From: Cohnella rhizosphaerae
GTDB taxonomy: Bacteria > Bacillota > Bacilli > Paenibacillales > Paenibacillaceae
Reading direction: 5' to 3'
Assembly: GCF_029525575.1 (NCBI RefSeq)
Contig: NZ_JAPDIA010000009.1
Coordinates: 868,001 to 932,000, forward strand
Length of the DNA stretch: 64,000 nt
Shown: positions 37,619 to 46,223 of the stretch, piece by piece
Position numbering within the stretch: position 1 is the stretch's first letter
Layout: the number at the start of each line of letters is the position of its first letter
Notes under the pieces: generated by a model
The model's input: the letters and a program-made list of their open reading frames with translations, nothing else
What the model was told of the DNA's origin: nothing
Databases searched by the model: none
Made by a program: the position numbers and the translations under genes

Positions 37619-38535
37619 TTGAGCAAGATCGCAGTCATTGGCAGCATCAATATGGATATCGTGAATCAAGTCGAAGCGTTTCCGCAGCCGGGAGAGACGA
37701 TCCACGGCCGCGGCACCGCTTACCAGCCGGGCGGCAAAGGCGCGAACCAGGCGGTCGCGGCGGCGTTGGCGGGGGGATGGCGCGATCATGATCGGCGCCG
37801 TCGGCGACGACGCGTTCGGCGGCGCGCTGACCGACTCGTTGCGGTCGCGCAGCGTGGATACGAAGACCGTATCGATCAAGGCGGGCTCGTCGGGGCTCGC
37901 GTTCATCACCGTCTCGGAGAGCGGGGAAAATACGATCGTCTTGTCCGCGGGCAGCAACGGCAAATTGTCGGAGGCGGACGTCACGCGCGATGCGCTGGCA
38001 GGCACGGAGATCGCGCTGCTGCAGAACGAGATTCCGCTGGCGGTCAACCTGCACGCGCTGAAGCTGTGCGCGGAGCTGGGGATCAAGGTCTGCTACAATC
38101 CGGCGCCTGCGGCCAAACTTCCTGCGGAGGCGCTTCCGCTCATCGATACGCTCGTCGTGAACGAGACCGAAGCGGAAGTCGTTAGCGGTTTGGCGGTGAA
38201 CGGGTTGGAGGACGCCGAGCGGGCGGCGCGCGCGCTGCAGGCCGAGGGCGTCGGGCGAGTCATCGTGACGCTGGGCGGCAAAGGCGCGCTTGCGCTCGAC
38301 CGCGGCGGCGACGCGCTGCGCGTGCCGGCGTTCAAGGTCGAGCCGGCGGACACGACCGCCGCAGGCGACACCTTCATCGGCGCCTACGCGGCTGCGACGG
38401 CGGCGGGCCTGGAGCTTGCGCCGGCGCTTCGCTACGCGGCAAGCCGCGGCGGCGATCTCCGTCACGCGGCACGGCGCGCAGAGCTCGATCCCTGCAAAGG
38501 CGGAGATCGAGCGGTTTCTGCAAGAGCGGGCGTAA
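37619..38535 (+). CDS. rbsK: Ribokinase, two +1 frameshifts
   Basis: PfkB-family kinase phosphorylating ribose. Opening VIGSINMDIVNQV, substrate motif GGKGANQAVAAA near residue 40, and the ATP/catalytic motif DTTAAGDTFIGAY near 250, where Ala replaces the common Gly of DTTGAGD. A 6-G run (37771-37776) and an extra A in GCAAGCC (38439-38445) break the frame. Repair gives LAGDGAIMIGAVGDDAFGG and RYAAAAAAISVTRHGAQSS, the latter a family signature, and about 305 residues. TTG 37619 follows GTGGAGG. No ribose transporter is adjacent. Confidence 0.9.
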
Positions 38536-38590
38536 CCCCAAGGCGCGCGGCGCATTGGTTGCGACCGGGCGAGGCATGGCGGAATTGCAC

Positions 38591-38617
38591 AAAACGGCGC
38601 TCATCGGGCGCCGTTTT
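38591..38617 (+). terminator. Terminator-like hairpin after ribokinase
   Basis: AAAACGGCGC pairs with GCGCCGTTTT around a 7-base loop, ending in TTTT. Confidence 0.75.
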
Positions 38618-38641
38618 GCCATGTCTTTAAAGCTAAAATTG

Positions 38642-38797
38642 GCCTGGAAAACCGTGTAACTCCGCATCGGCTCCGTCACCAGGGCTACAGTTAGCCGGAA
38701 AATCCATGTAACTCGGTATCAACTCCGTCACCAAGGTTACAGTTAGCCGGAAAAATCGGCTATCTCGCACTTGGCCGCGATGCCGTAAATACGGCTA
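38642..38797. repeat. Tandem repeat with an exact 52-bp period, three units
   Basis: Units start at 38642, 38694 and 38746. The first two share GGAAAA, TGTAACTC, CTCCGTCACCA and TACAGTTAGCC; the third is diverged after GCCGGAAAAA. Noncoding. The period matches the 51-52 bp array at 21490. Confidence 0.75.
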
Positions 38798-38810
38798 AGC
38801 TGAAAGGACC

Positions 38811-39872
38811 TCACCCGCCGCCCTTGCCGCGGCTATGAAGCGCCTTGCGTTCGGACCGCTCCCAGCTGTGGAGCAGCGGATACGGGTCGAACGCCCATTC
38901 CACCAACCCGCGGTCCCTGTACACGCCGTAGTGCAAATGCGGCGGGAATTTGCCCTGCGTCCCGGGTCTTCCATAGCCCGAGCTGCCCACCCACCCGATC
39001 ACGCGGCCCGGCTCCACGACGTCCCCGGTTCGGATGCTTTTATCGAATCCGGACAGGTGCGCGTAGTAATGGTACAGGTTGTCGATATCTCGGATGCCGA
39101 TGCGCCACCCACCGAATTTGTTCCAGCCTTTGACTTCCACGACGCCGTAGCACGTACTGCGCACGGGCACCCCTTGGCCGGCGAAAATGTCGGTCCCTTC
39201 GTGGATTCTGACGCCGCCCCAGCCTCGCCTGTTGCCCCAGGTGCTGCGATAGGAGTAAACGCTGTTCAGCGGCAGCGGGAATACGTGCTTGGACAAATTC
39301 AGCGTACCGAACGACGAGTAGAGCTTGTCGAATTGCTGCACTCTCTGAACGGCTCTCGAGCTCTGATAGTATTCCCATAGCCCGATCGCCACATGGTCTC
39401 CGCCTGGTCCTTGCATCATCGTCAGCCGTACGACCGAATAGAGCCTGTCGACGTCGTTGTTCCTGTCGGCCTTGCCGTCGCCCGACCCGTCGCGCCCGAT
39501 GCCGCCGAAAAGCGCGATCGAGAGCGGCGAGCGGTCCTCCGGATCCGGATTGAGCGCACCGGCCCACCGCTCCGGCGCGACATAAGCGCCGCTGACCGCA
39601 TGCCCGCCGAGCGGGCGGTCCTTGGGCCGAAGCCGCGTCATCGAGCGTTCGTACTGATCGACGGCGGCCACCTTTTGCCAGGTCAATCCCGTGATCGCCG
39701 CGACCTGGTCGTACAGCTCGCGCCGCGCCTTGTCTTCGTCTCCCGGCGCTTGTCCGTGAACGTGCGATACCATCGCAAAGCCGAGGGCGGATGCCGCCGC
39801 GGCGACCCGCAGCGGATGCCGCAGACGCCTAGTCTGCGTCATAAGCCGTTTTAACATGATGCCACCTCGCAT
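38811..39872 (-). CDS. lytH: M23 family peptidoglycan endopeptidase, LytH-like
   Basis: Secreted LytM-type zinc peptidase. In B. subtilis LytH is an L-Ala-D-Glu endopeptidase shaping spore cortex. From ATG 39872 (behind AAAGGGGAG) the product has 353 residues with a signal/anchor helix (PLRVAAAASALGFAMVSHV). The C-terminal M23 domain has the metal ligands HEGTDIF (His/Asp) and HLHYG (His-x-His). The gene is divergent from lipA with yunB nearby, as in B. subtilis, which supports the LytH name. A second ATG at 39857 is possible. Confidence 0.85.
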   Translation of the reverse strand: MRGGIMLKRLMTQTRRLRHPLRVAAAASALGFAMVSHVHGQAPGDEDKARRELYDQVAAITGLTWQKVAAVDQYERSMTRLRPKDRPLGGHAVSGAYVAPERWAGALNPDPEDRSPLSIALFGGIGRDGSGDGKADRNNDVDRLYSVVRLTMMQGPGGDHVAIGLWEYYQSSRAVQRVQQFDKLYSSFGTLNLSKHVFPLPLNSVYSYRSTWGNRRGWGGVRIHEGTDIFAGQGVPVRSTCYGVVEVKGWNKFGGWRIGIRDIDNLYHYYAHLSGFDKSIRTGDVVEPGRVIGWVGSSGYGRPGTQGKFPPHLHYGVYRDRGLVEWAFDPYPLLHSWERSERKALHSRGKGGG

Positions 39873-39912
39873 CGACTCCCCTTTCCCGAGTATCCGTAGC
39901 CTTTGCAGTACG

Positions 39913-39940
39913 TTGGTTTTTATGTGAATCATGCTATAAT
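39913..39940 (+). promoter_or_regulatory. Promoter of lipA
   Basis: TTGGTT (39913-39918), 16-bp spacer, TATAAT (39935-39940) with an extended TG one base upstream. It lies in the 94-bp gap between the divergent lytH and lipA. Confidence 0.7.
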
Positions 39941-39966
39941 AAAGGACAGAAAGCGGGGGGAATGGC

Positions 39967-40899
39967 ATGAAGAACGGCGAGAAGACGCCCAAGCCCGACT
40001 GGCTGCGCATCAAGCTGACGACCGGCGACAATTATCAGGAAATCAAGCAGATGATGAGGGCCAAGACGCTCCATACGGTCTGCGAAGAAGCAAGGTGTCC
40101 CAATATATACGAATGCTGGGCGAACCGCACGGCAACCTTTATGATACTTGGCGATATTTGCACGAGAGCATGCCGTTTCTGCGCGGTGAAGACGGGGCTG
40201 CCGACGGAGCTCGACCTGCAGGAACCGGAGCGGGTCGCCGAAGCCGCAGTGCAGATGAACCTGCAGCACTGCGTCGTCACCTCGGTGGCGCGAGACGACC
40301 TGAAGGACGGCGGAGCCTCGATCTTCGCGGCCACGATCAAGGCGATCCGCGGCAAGCTGCCGCTTTGCAGCGTCGAGGTGCTGATTCCGGATTTCCAGGG
40401 AGATCTCGAATCGCTGCGCATCGTGATGGACGCCAAGCCGGACATTCTGAACCACAACATCGAGACGGTAGCGCGGATGTCGAACCGCGTGCGCGCCAAG
40501 GCCAAGTATCCGCGTTCGCTCGAGCTGCTGCGCAGAGCCAAGGAGTTGGCGCCGAAGATTCCGACGAAGTCCAGCATCATGCTCGGCGTAGGCGAGACCT
40601 ACGAGGAAGTGCTGGCCGCGATGGACGATCTTCGCGCGAACGACGTGGACATCCTGACGCTTGGTCAGTATCTCCAGCCGAGCCCCGCGCATATGGCGAT
40701 CGCGCGCTACGTCCATCCGGACGAATTCAAGCAGCTCAAGGCCGAAGGTCTGGCGCGCGGCTTCTCGCACGTCGAGTCCGCGCCGCTCGTGCGCAGCTCC
40801 TATCACGCGCATTCGCAAGTGAAGTCCGCCGCGGCGTCGGCGTCTGCCGTTCAAGGGGCGGCGGAGAACGTCCAGGCGACGGCGGCAACGGGCGTCTGA
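39967..40899 (+). CDS. lipA: Lipoyl synthase
   Basis: Radical-SAM enzyme inserting two sulfurs into octanoyl chains on lipoate-dependent enzymes. 310 residues. It has both iron-sulfur sites: the auxiliary cluster cysteines in CEEARCPNIYEC (near residues 39-50) and the radical-SAM CTRACRFC (near 65-72). Other signatures are SSIMLGVGET and LTLGQYLQPS. ATG 39967 follows an AGCGGGGGG site. The Ala/Gln-rich C-terminal tail (after residue 285) is longer than usual. yutD follows, as in Bacillus. Confidence 0.97.
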   Translation: MKNGEKTPKPDWLRIKLTTGDNYQEIKQMMRAKTLHTVCEEARCPNIYECWANRTATFMILGDICTRACRFCAVKTGLPTELDLQEPERVAEAAVQMNLQHCVVTSVARDDLKDGGASIFAATIKAIRGKLPLCSVEVLIPDFQGDLESLRIVMDAKPDILNHNIETVARMSNRVRAKAKYPRSLELLRRAKELAPKIPTKSSIMLGVGETYEEVLAAMDDLRANDVDILTLGQYLQPSPAHMAIARYVHPDEFKQLKAEGLARGFSHVESAPLVRSSYHAHSQVKSAAASASAVQGAAENVQATAATGV

Positions 40900-40991
40900 C
40901 GTCGTGCGCCAGCGCGACGACGGGCCATGAATACCTTATTCGAGCGCGGCCGCTGGCGGCCGGCGCACGGGAGACGGAAGGAGAGCCTTGC

Positions 40992-42189
40992 GTGATCTAT
41001 CTGACCGGGAACAACGCCTATTCCGTTGTTCACGACCACAAGAACGGATGGAATCCCGAAGCGTTCCGGGAAAGATTCAGCGAGGTGCTGGAGCGATACG
41101 ATTTTATCGTGGGCGACTGGGGCTACAGTCAGCTCCGGTTGCGCGGCTTTTTCCGCGAGCCGCAGCCGAAGGCGCCGAAGGAGTCCGTCATTTCGCATCT
41201 GTATGAATATATACACGAATATTGCAATTTCGGCTGCGCGTACTTCGTCATCGAAAAGCTGGACCCCGCCGCCGTGCCCGAAGGCGCGGGCGTTCGACTT
41301 GAAGAGCTTCCGGTCGGCGCGCCGGCGGCGATGCAGGCCGTCGGCGACGGAGACGACGGGCAAGAAGGCGAGCAGCCTGCGCCAGCGCCCGCGGCCGCGA
41401 TCTCTCTGCCGACGGGCGGGATGCTCATGCGCTGGCCGCTGAAGGAACGGCCGGGAGGCCGGGTGCCGGGCACGAGCCCGTCCGCGGTCGCCCGCGCGGT
41501 ATCCGAAGGCGCGGAGCGTCGCGCGGCCGCGGCGCAGACCGCGGCCGCGAGCGCGCGCGACGAGATGTACGGGCGCGGCAGTCCCTACGACGGCGCCCGC
41601 CAGGAGCGCGGCGGGGACGGCAGGGACCGCAAGCCGGGAGGCGGCGGATACCGCGGAGGCGCAAACGGCGGCGGCTACGAGCGAAGGACCCAGGGCGGCG
41701 GCTTCAACAAGCAGGAGCAGCGCCAGCATGCCAGAGACGGCGCCGAGCGGGCGTCGACGTCGGGCGGCGAAGGCGGCTATCGCGGCGGCCAACCCTCCGG
41801 CGGCGCGCCGGGCGGCGGCCACCGCAGCGGCGGCGCGCCCGGCAAGTGGCAGAACAATAAGAACCGGCGCCGCGGCCCGCAAGGCGGCGGCCAGCCCTCC
41901 GGCGGCATGCCGGGCGGCGGGCATGCGCAGCCAAGGTATGCTTCCGGCGGCGGGCAGCAGCAGGGGCCTCCTTCGGGCAGGCCGCGGCACGACGGGAGCC
42001 AGCGGCCCGAGCAGGGGCAACGGGGCGAGCGGCAGGATCACGGCCAGCGGCCCGAACGGAACGACCGTTTCGACCACGCCCGCTCCGATCAAGGGCCGCG
42101 GCCGAACGGCGGCGCTCCACGATCCGGGGGCGGCCCGCGGACCGATGGCGGGGGGCAAGCCCGAACGTGGCGCTCCGGCAGGCGAGTGA
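40992..42189 (+). CDS. yutD: YutD-like protein with a long Gly/Arg/Gln-rich tail, one +1 frameshift near the end
   Basis: The first 90 or so residues are a YutD domain (family of unknown function next to lipA): YLTGNNAYSVVHDHKNGWNP, YDFIVGDWGYSQLRLRGF, YEYIHEYCNFGCAYFVIEKL. A low-complexity tail of about 300 residues follows, rich in Gly, Arg, Gln, Pro and Ala with GGG, RGG-like and QPSGG repeats. B. subtilis YutD is about 102 residues, so the tail is an addition. A 6-G run (42151-42156) lets the frame run through a terminator; dropping one G gives the stop TGA 42187-42189. The start is GTG 40992 behind GGAAGGAGAG. Confidence 0.78.
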
Positions 42190-42217
42190 GCAAGGGCGGG
42201 CAATCACGGCAAATAAG

Positions 42218-42258
42218 ACCGGCAGGGCAGCGATCGAACGCGCCCCTGCCGGTTTTAT
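42218..42258 (+). terminator. Rho-independent terminator after yutD
   Basis: ACCGGCAGGG pairs with CCCCTGCCGGT, then TTTATTT. As written, the unrepaired yutD frame would read through it, which supports the frameshift repair. Confidence 0.88.
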
Positions 42259-42369
42259 TTGTCCCGACGGGCAGAAAAAGCCCGCCGACTGGACAGTGCA
42301 CTTCGTGCAAGGTCCGGGCAGCGGGCGATGGTTAGCAGGCAGCGTCCAGCTTCAACGGAGGCGCCGGCC

Positions 42370-43230
42370 TTACTTGTTTTCCTCGTTTTCGCTCAAGTCG
42401 ACGAACGTCTTGCGCGGGAAGTTCTGGCTTAAGATCTCCTTCGGCGATCCGATGAACGCGTTGCGCACCCGATTCCAGAACGGATGCGGGCGGTATCTTG
42501 CGAAATGGATCTTCTGCTCGGCGACCGTGCAAATAATCGAGCGGACCCCTTGAAAACGCAAGGTCAGGTGGTCGACGAGCAGCGAGAGATCGTCGGACGG
42601 ATCGGTCACGATGTCGCAATGGTGATGCTTCGGTAGAATGACGGACGAGCCGAGCGTACGGTAAATCCGGTTGTTGATGGACGCCAGCTCCGCAATCTGG
42701 AGCGCCTCGAGCGAGGGATGAAGTATGGCGCCGTGCACGCTCTTGTTGTAGCCCGTGCTGCCCGAAGGCGTAGAGACGACGATGCCGTCCCCCCGGAACA
42801 TCTCGAAGGGTTCGTCGTTAATGTTAAGCTGGGCGACCAGCGTGCCGCCCGGCCGTTTGAGCGTGAATTCGTTCAAGGCGAGATAGGACTTGGTCTCCGT
42901 ATCCGTGACGACCTGAATGTGCAGCAGCGGATAGCTGACCTTCTGCGGCTCGGTGGACGCGATCAGCGAGACCAGCTCTTCGAGCTCGTTTTTTTTCCAA
43001 TCGGCATAAAAACCAAGGTGGCCCGTGTGGACGCCGACGAAGGCCACGTCCTCGACGCGGTCCGCGAAGGAATGAAAGGCCTGCAGCAGCGTACCGTCGC
43101 CTCCGATCGAGACGATCAGATCCGGACTGCCGGGGTTGGACGTCAGTCCGCGTTCGCGCGCGAGCTTGTGGAACGTCTCCGCAAGTTCGCGGGACAGCGA
43201 ATCGCCCCGGTCGAGCAGCGCATACTTCAA
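42370..43230 (-). CDS. nadK: NAD kinase
   Basis: Phosphorylates NAD to NADP. The 286-residue product carries the GGDGT motif (IVSIGGDGTLLQAF near residue 45), LNEFTLKRPGG, and the second conserved block GDGIVVSTPSGSTGYNKS. I place the start at TTG 43230 (MKYALLDRGDSLS) behind a strong GGGAAGGAG; an in-frame ATG at 43284 lacks a ribosome site. It is convergent with yutD and follows ylbJ on the minus strand. Length fits the Bacillus NadF type. Confidence 0.95.
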   Translation of the reverse strand: MKYALLDRGDSLSRELAETFHKLARERGLTSNPGSPDLIVSIGGDGTLLQAFHSFADRVEDVAFVGVHTGHLGFYADWKKNELEELVSLIASTEPQKVSYPLLHIQVVTDTETKSYLALNEFTLKRPGGTLVAQLNINDEPFEMFRGDGIVVSTPSGSTGYNKSVHGAILHPSLEALQIAELASINNRIYRTLGSSVILPKHHHCDIVTDPSDDLSLLVDHLTLRFQGVRSIICTVAEQKIHFARYRPHPFWNRVRNAFIGSPKEILSQNFPRKTFVDLSENEENK

Positions 43231-43329
43231 TGGAATGCTCCTTCCCAGCTTAAGCGCTCGTTCGTTGTCTGACATATCTGTCATAGATGATAAACAATAT
43301 CGGCGCTTAAGACAATGCCGGCGCGGCGT

Positions 43330-44504
43330 CTATGCCCCGTGAAGCCACGGCCAGAGCAAGTAGACGAGCGCGACGCTGATCGCCGCGTGCAATAGCCGCG
43401 CGCGCGCGAAGGGGCCGTACCGCCAGCCGGTGCGTCCCATGAGCCCGGCGACCTGGGCATGCACGGATAGGCCGGCCCAGGCCAGCACGAACGCCGCGCC
43501 GGCGACGCGGTCGATCAGCGCGGCCGGAATGCCGCCCGGGCCGGCGCCGGCTTGCCGCCGCGGCATTGCCCAGCGTCACCTCGAACGTCCCCTGCACGAA
43601 GGCGTTGGCGAGTCCGGGCTCGAGGCCGCAGGTTTGAAGCGCGAATACGATCGCGTGCTTCAGCGGCAGCAGCAATCCGCCGTGCAAGAGGAGCTGTAGC
43701 GTCGCTGAGAAACATACCACAAGACCGCCGACGACGATCATGAGGGCGAGCGAGGACTTGACGGCTTGGTTCAGCACGATGCCGAACGGCCGTCCGTCCG
43801 CCATTCGCGCTTCGTGCATCGCGACAATCGCCCGTTTCAATCTGCCCAAGCCGAGCTTCGCGTCGCGAATCGGCGTCTCAACCGGCGAAGCCCGTTTCTC
43901 TTGGGCCGGCCTTGACCGTTCCTCGGACTCCGGCTCGGGCTCGTCCTTGCGCCAACGCAGCAGCAGGCCGACCAGCATGGCCCCGCCATAATGAGCCGCA
44001 GCCAGCACGGGTACAATATCGAGCCTTCCGAAAAAGCCGAGGCAGACCGCGCCGATCAGGAAAATCGGATCGCTGGTCGTCGTCATCGCGACGAGCCGCT
44101 CCCCTTCGCCGCGGCTGAGCAGGTTTTGCTCCATGAGCTGGGAGGTCAGGCGCGCGCCGATCGGGTAGCCGGCTCCGAAGCTCAGCGCCAGCACGAAGCC
44201 GCCTGCCCCCGGAATGCGGAACAGCGGACGCATGAGCGGATCGAGCAGCGCGGCGGCCAGGTGTACGATGCCGAAGCCGAGCAGCACTTCGGACAGGACA
44301 AAAAAGGGAAATAGGGCGGGGAACAGCACCTCCCACCAGACGGACAAGCCTTTAAGCGACGCTTCGAGCGCGATGCCGGGCATCAGCAGCGCGAGCAGGC
44401 CGATGAGCAGGACGCATGCGCCGGCCCCCGTCGCCGCCGCCAACCGCAGCCCTCTTCGGACGAAGCCGGCGTTTCTTTTTTCGCGTTAAGATCAAGTCGG
44501 ACAC
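43330..44504 (-). CDS. ylbJ: Sporulation integral membrane protein YlbJ, two +1 frameshifts
   Basis: Polytopic membrane protein of the YlbJ/nucleoside-recognition family, needed for spore cortex formation in B. subtilis. The sequence has LKGLSVWWEVLFPALFPFFV, LSFGAGYPIGARLTSQL, TTTSDPIFLIGAV and about eight helices. An A6 run (plus 44476-44481) and an extra base in GGCTTGC (43549-43555) break the frame. Repair gives an N-terminus from GTG 44504 (behind GGAAGGAAG) and a C-terminus AGAGPGGIPAALIDRV up to the stop at 43330. About 390 residues. Confidence 0.85.
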
Positions 44505-44710
44505 GAGCGCACTTCCTTCCCTGGACCAAGCTCCCTCTTGTCCGATTATATGCGGGGCTCGTCGGGAAAATTTCAAGGACGGCGCATTTGCGGCGGGGCC
44601 GCGTGCGGTTGCTTATCGAGAGCCGCTGCTATATATTGCAAGCATAGGCCTGTCAAAGGACAGGCGGGCAAGCGATTCGTATAACGAACCGAAGCAAGGA
44701 GGCGCGACCA

Positions 44711-46210
44711 TTGAGCAGCGCAAATGCCGAATCGAGGCTATATCGGGGCGATTGTCCCGTCATTCCGCACTTCGAGGCGCTTTCCGCCATCCCGCGAAGC
44801 TCGGGACACGAGCGAGCGGCGAGCGATTATGTGGCCGCTTTCGCCAGATCGCGCGGGTTCGATACCGTGCAGGACGCATCGTTGAATCTGATCATCCGCA
44901 AGCCGGCTTCCGCAGGTTACGAGCAGGTGCCCCCCGTTATCGTGCAAGGGCATCTGGACATGGTCGGGGAAAAAAACGCGGGCGTCGCGCACGACTTCCT
45001 GACCGACCCGATCCGGCTGCGGCTGGACGGCGATTTCATGACGGCCGAAGGCACCACGCTGGGCGGGGACAACGGTCTGGGCGTCGCCTTCGCGATGGCG
45101 CTGCTGGATGCGCGGAACGCGGAGCACCCGGCGCTCGAGATCGTGCTGACGACGGAGGAAGAGACGTCGATGAAGGGCGCCAGGAAGCTAGACCCCGCGC
45201 TGCTGAAGGGCCGAATGATGATTAACCTGGATTCCGACAGGGAGGGCGTCCTTTATGTCAGCAGCGCCGGCGGAGCGCGCGCGTATCACGCCGTGCCCGT
45301 CGAATGGACGGCTGAGCCGCGGCCGGGGCGAGCGGGGCGGCTGCGCGTACACGGCCTTCTCGGCGGCCATTCGGGCGACGATATCGTCCACGAGCGCGCC
45401 AATGCCTGCGAGCTGCTCGGCCGGACGCTCGACGGCTTGCGCAAGCGCCTGCCGTACGGCGTCGCGGAAGTTCGCGGCGGCCTGGCGTCCAACGCGATTC
45501 CGCGCGAGGCCGAAGCGACCTTGTTCGTGCCGGAGGCGCATTGGGAGCAGGCCCAAGCCGCCATAAGGGAATGGGAATCGGTATTTAAAACGGAGTATGC
45601 GGCGTCCGACCCGGAGGCGAGCGTTTCGCTCGAGGCGTGCGAGGCCGGAGCGGTTGCGGCTGACGGGGCGGCGCGAATATTTTCCGATGCTTCCCTGAGC
45701 AAGCTTGTCGACTCGCTGCTGCTCGTCCCGAACGGCGTCCTTCGGATGGACAAGGCGATCCCGGGACTCCCGCGTACGTCGACCAACGTGGGCATCGTGG
45801 CCATGACCCCGGAGGGCGTGCGCTTCGAAAGCCTGGTCCGCAGTTCGCTAAGGTCCGAGCTTGACGCGGCCATGACAAGGATGGAGGCGCTCGCCCGTCT
45901 CCTTGGCTGCGGCTTCGAAGCGGGCGATCATTATCCAGGCTGGCCGTATCGGATGTCGTCCCGGCTGCGGGACGTTTTCGTGGACGTTTACGGACGCGAG
46001 TCCGGAAAGCCGATGGAGGTCAAGGCGGTGCATGCGGGCATCGAATGCGGAATATTCGCCGACAAGATGCCAGGGCTGGACGCCGTATCGTACGGGCCGG
46101 ACCTTTACGATATTCATACGCCGGAGGAGCGGTTCCGCGTCTCGTCCGTCGAACGGACATGGCATTATCTGCTCCAGGTGCTCAAGGCTTTAAAGGAATT
46201 CCCCGCATAG
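44711..46210 (+). CDS. pepD: Aminoacyl-histidine dipeptidase (PepD, M20 family)
   Basis: Cytoplasmic zinc dipeptidase cleaving Xaa-His and other dipeptides. 499 residues. Metal and catalytic signatures are VQGHLDMVGEKN, TLGGDNGLGVAFA, LTTEEETSMKGA, NLDSDREGVLYV and, near the C-terminus, HAGIECGIFADKMPG. A lid domain lies at about residues 200-380. The start is TTG 44711 behind AAGGAGG. An IS1182-family element begins 13 bp after the stop codon, so any downstream operon partner or terminator has been separated. Confidence 0.95.
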   Translation: MSSANAESRLYRGDCPVIPHFEALSAIPRSSGHERAASDYVAAFARSRGFDTVQDASLNLIIRKPASAGYEQVPPVIVQGHLDMVGEKNAGVAHDFLTDPIRLRLDGDFMTAEGTTLGGDNGLGVAFAMALLDARNAEHPALEIVLTTEEETSMKGARKLDPALLKGRMMINLDSDREGVLYVSSAGGARAYHAVPVEWTAEPRPGRAGRLRVHGLLGGHSGDDIVHERANACELLGRTLDGLRKRLPYGVAEVRGGLASNAIPREAEATLFVPEAHWEQAQAAIREWESVFKTEYAASDPEASVSLEACEAGAVAADGAARIFSDASLSKLVDSLLLVPNGVLRMDKAIPGLPRTSTNVGIVAMTPEGVRFESLVRSSLRSELDAAMTRMEALARLLGCGFEAGDHYPGWPYRMSSRLRDVFVDVYGRESGKPMEVKAVHAGIECGIFADKMPGLDAVSYGPDLYDIHTPEERFRVSSVERTWHYLLQVLKALKEFPA

Positions 46211-46223
46211 AAAGAGGCGATGA

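Noticed and set aside
34633..38535. ADP-ribose salvage module (ADP-ribosylglycohydrolase family protein plus ribokinase)
   Set aside because: The two genes are separated by yunB, a HesB-like gene and terminators, so joint regulation is unlikely.
39903..40990. A long frame through lipA continuous with yutD
   Set aside because: It is out of frame with lipA, whose radical-SAM motifs are clear; yutD has its own GTG start and ribosome site.
46200..46223. Target-site duplication of the IS1182 element
   Set aside because: The bases beside the two inverted repeats (GCGATGA and CCTTCTT) do not form a convincing direct repeat.
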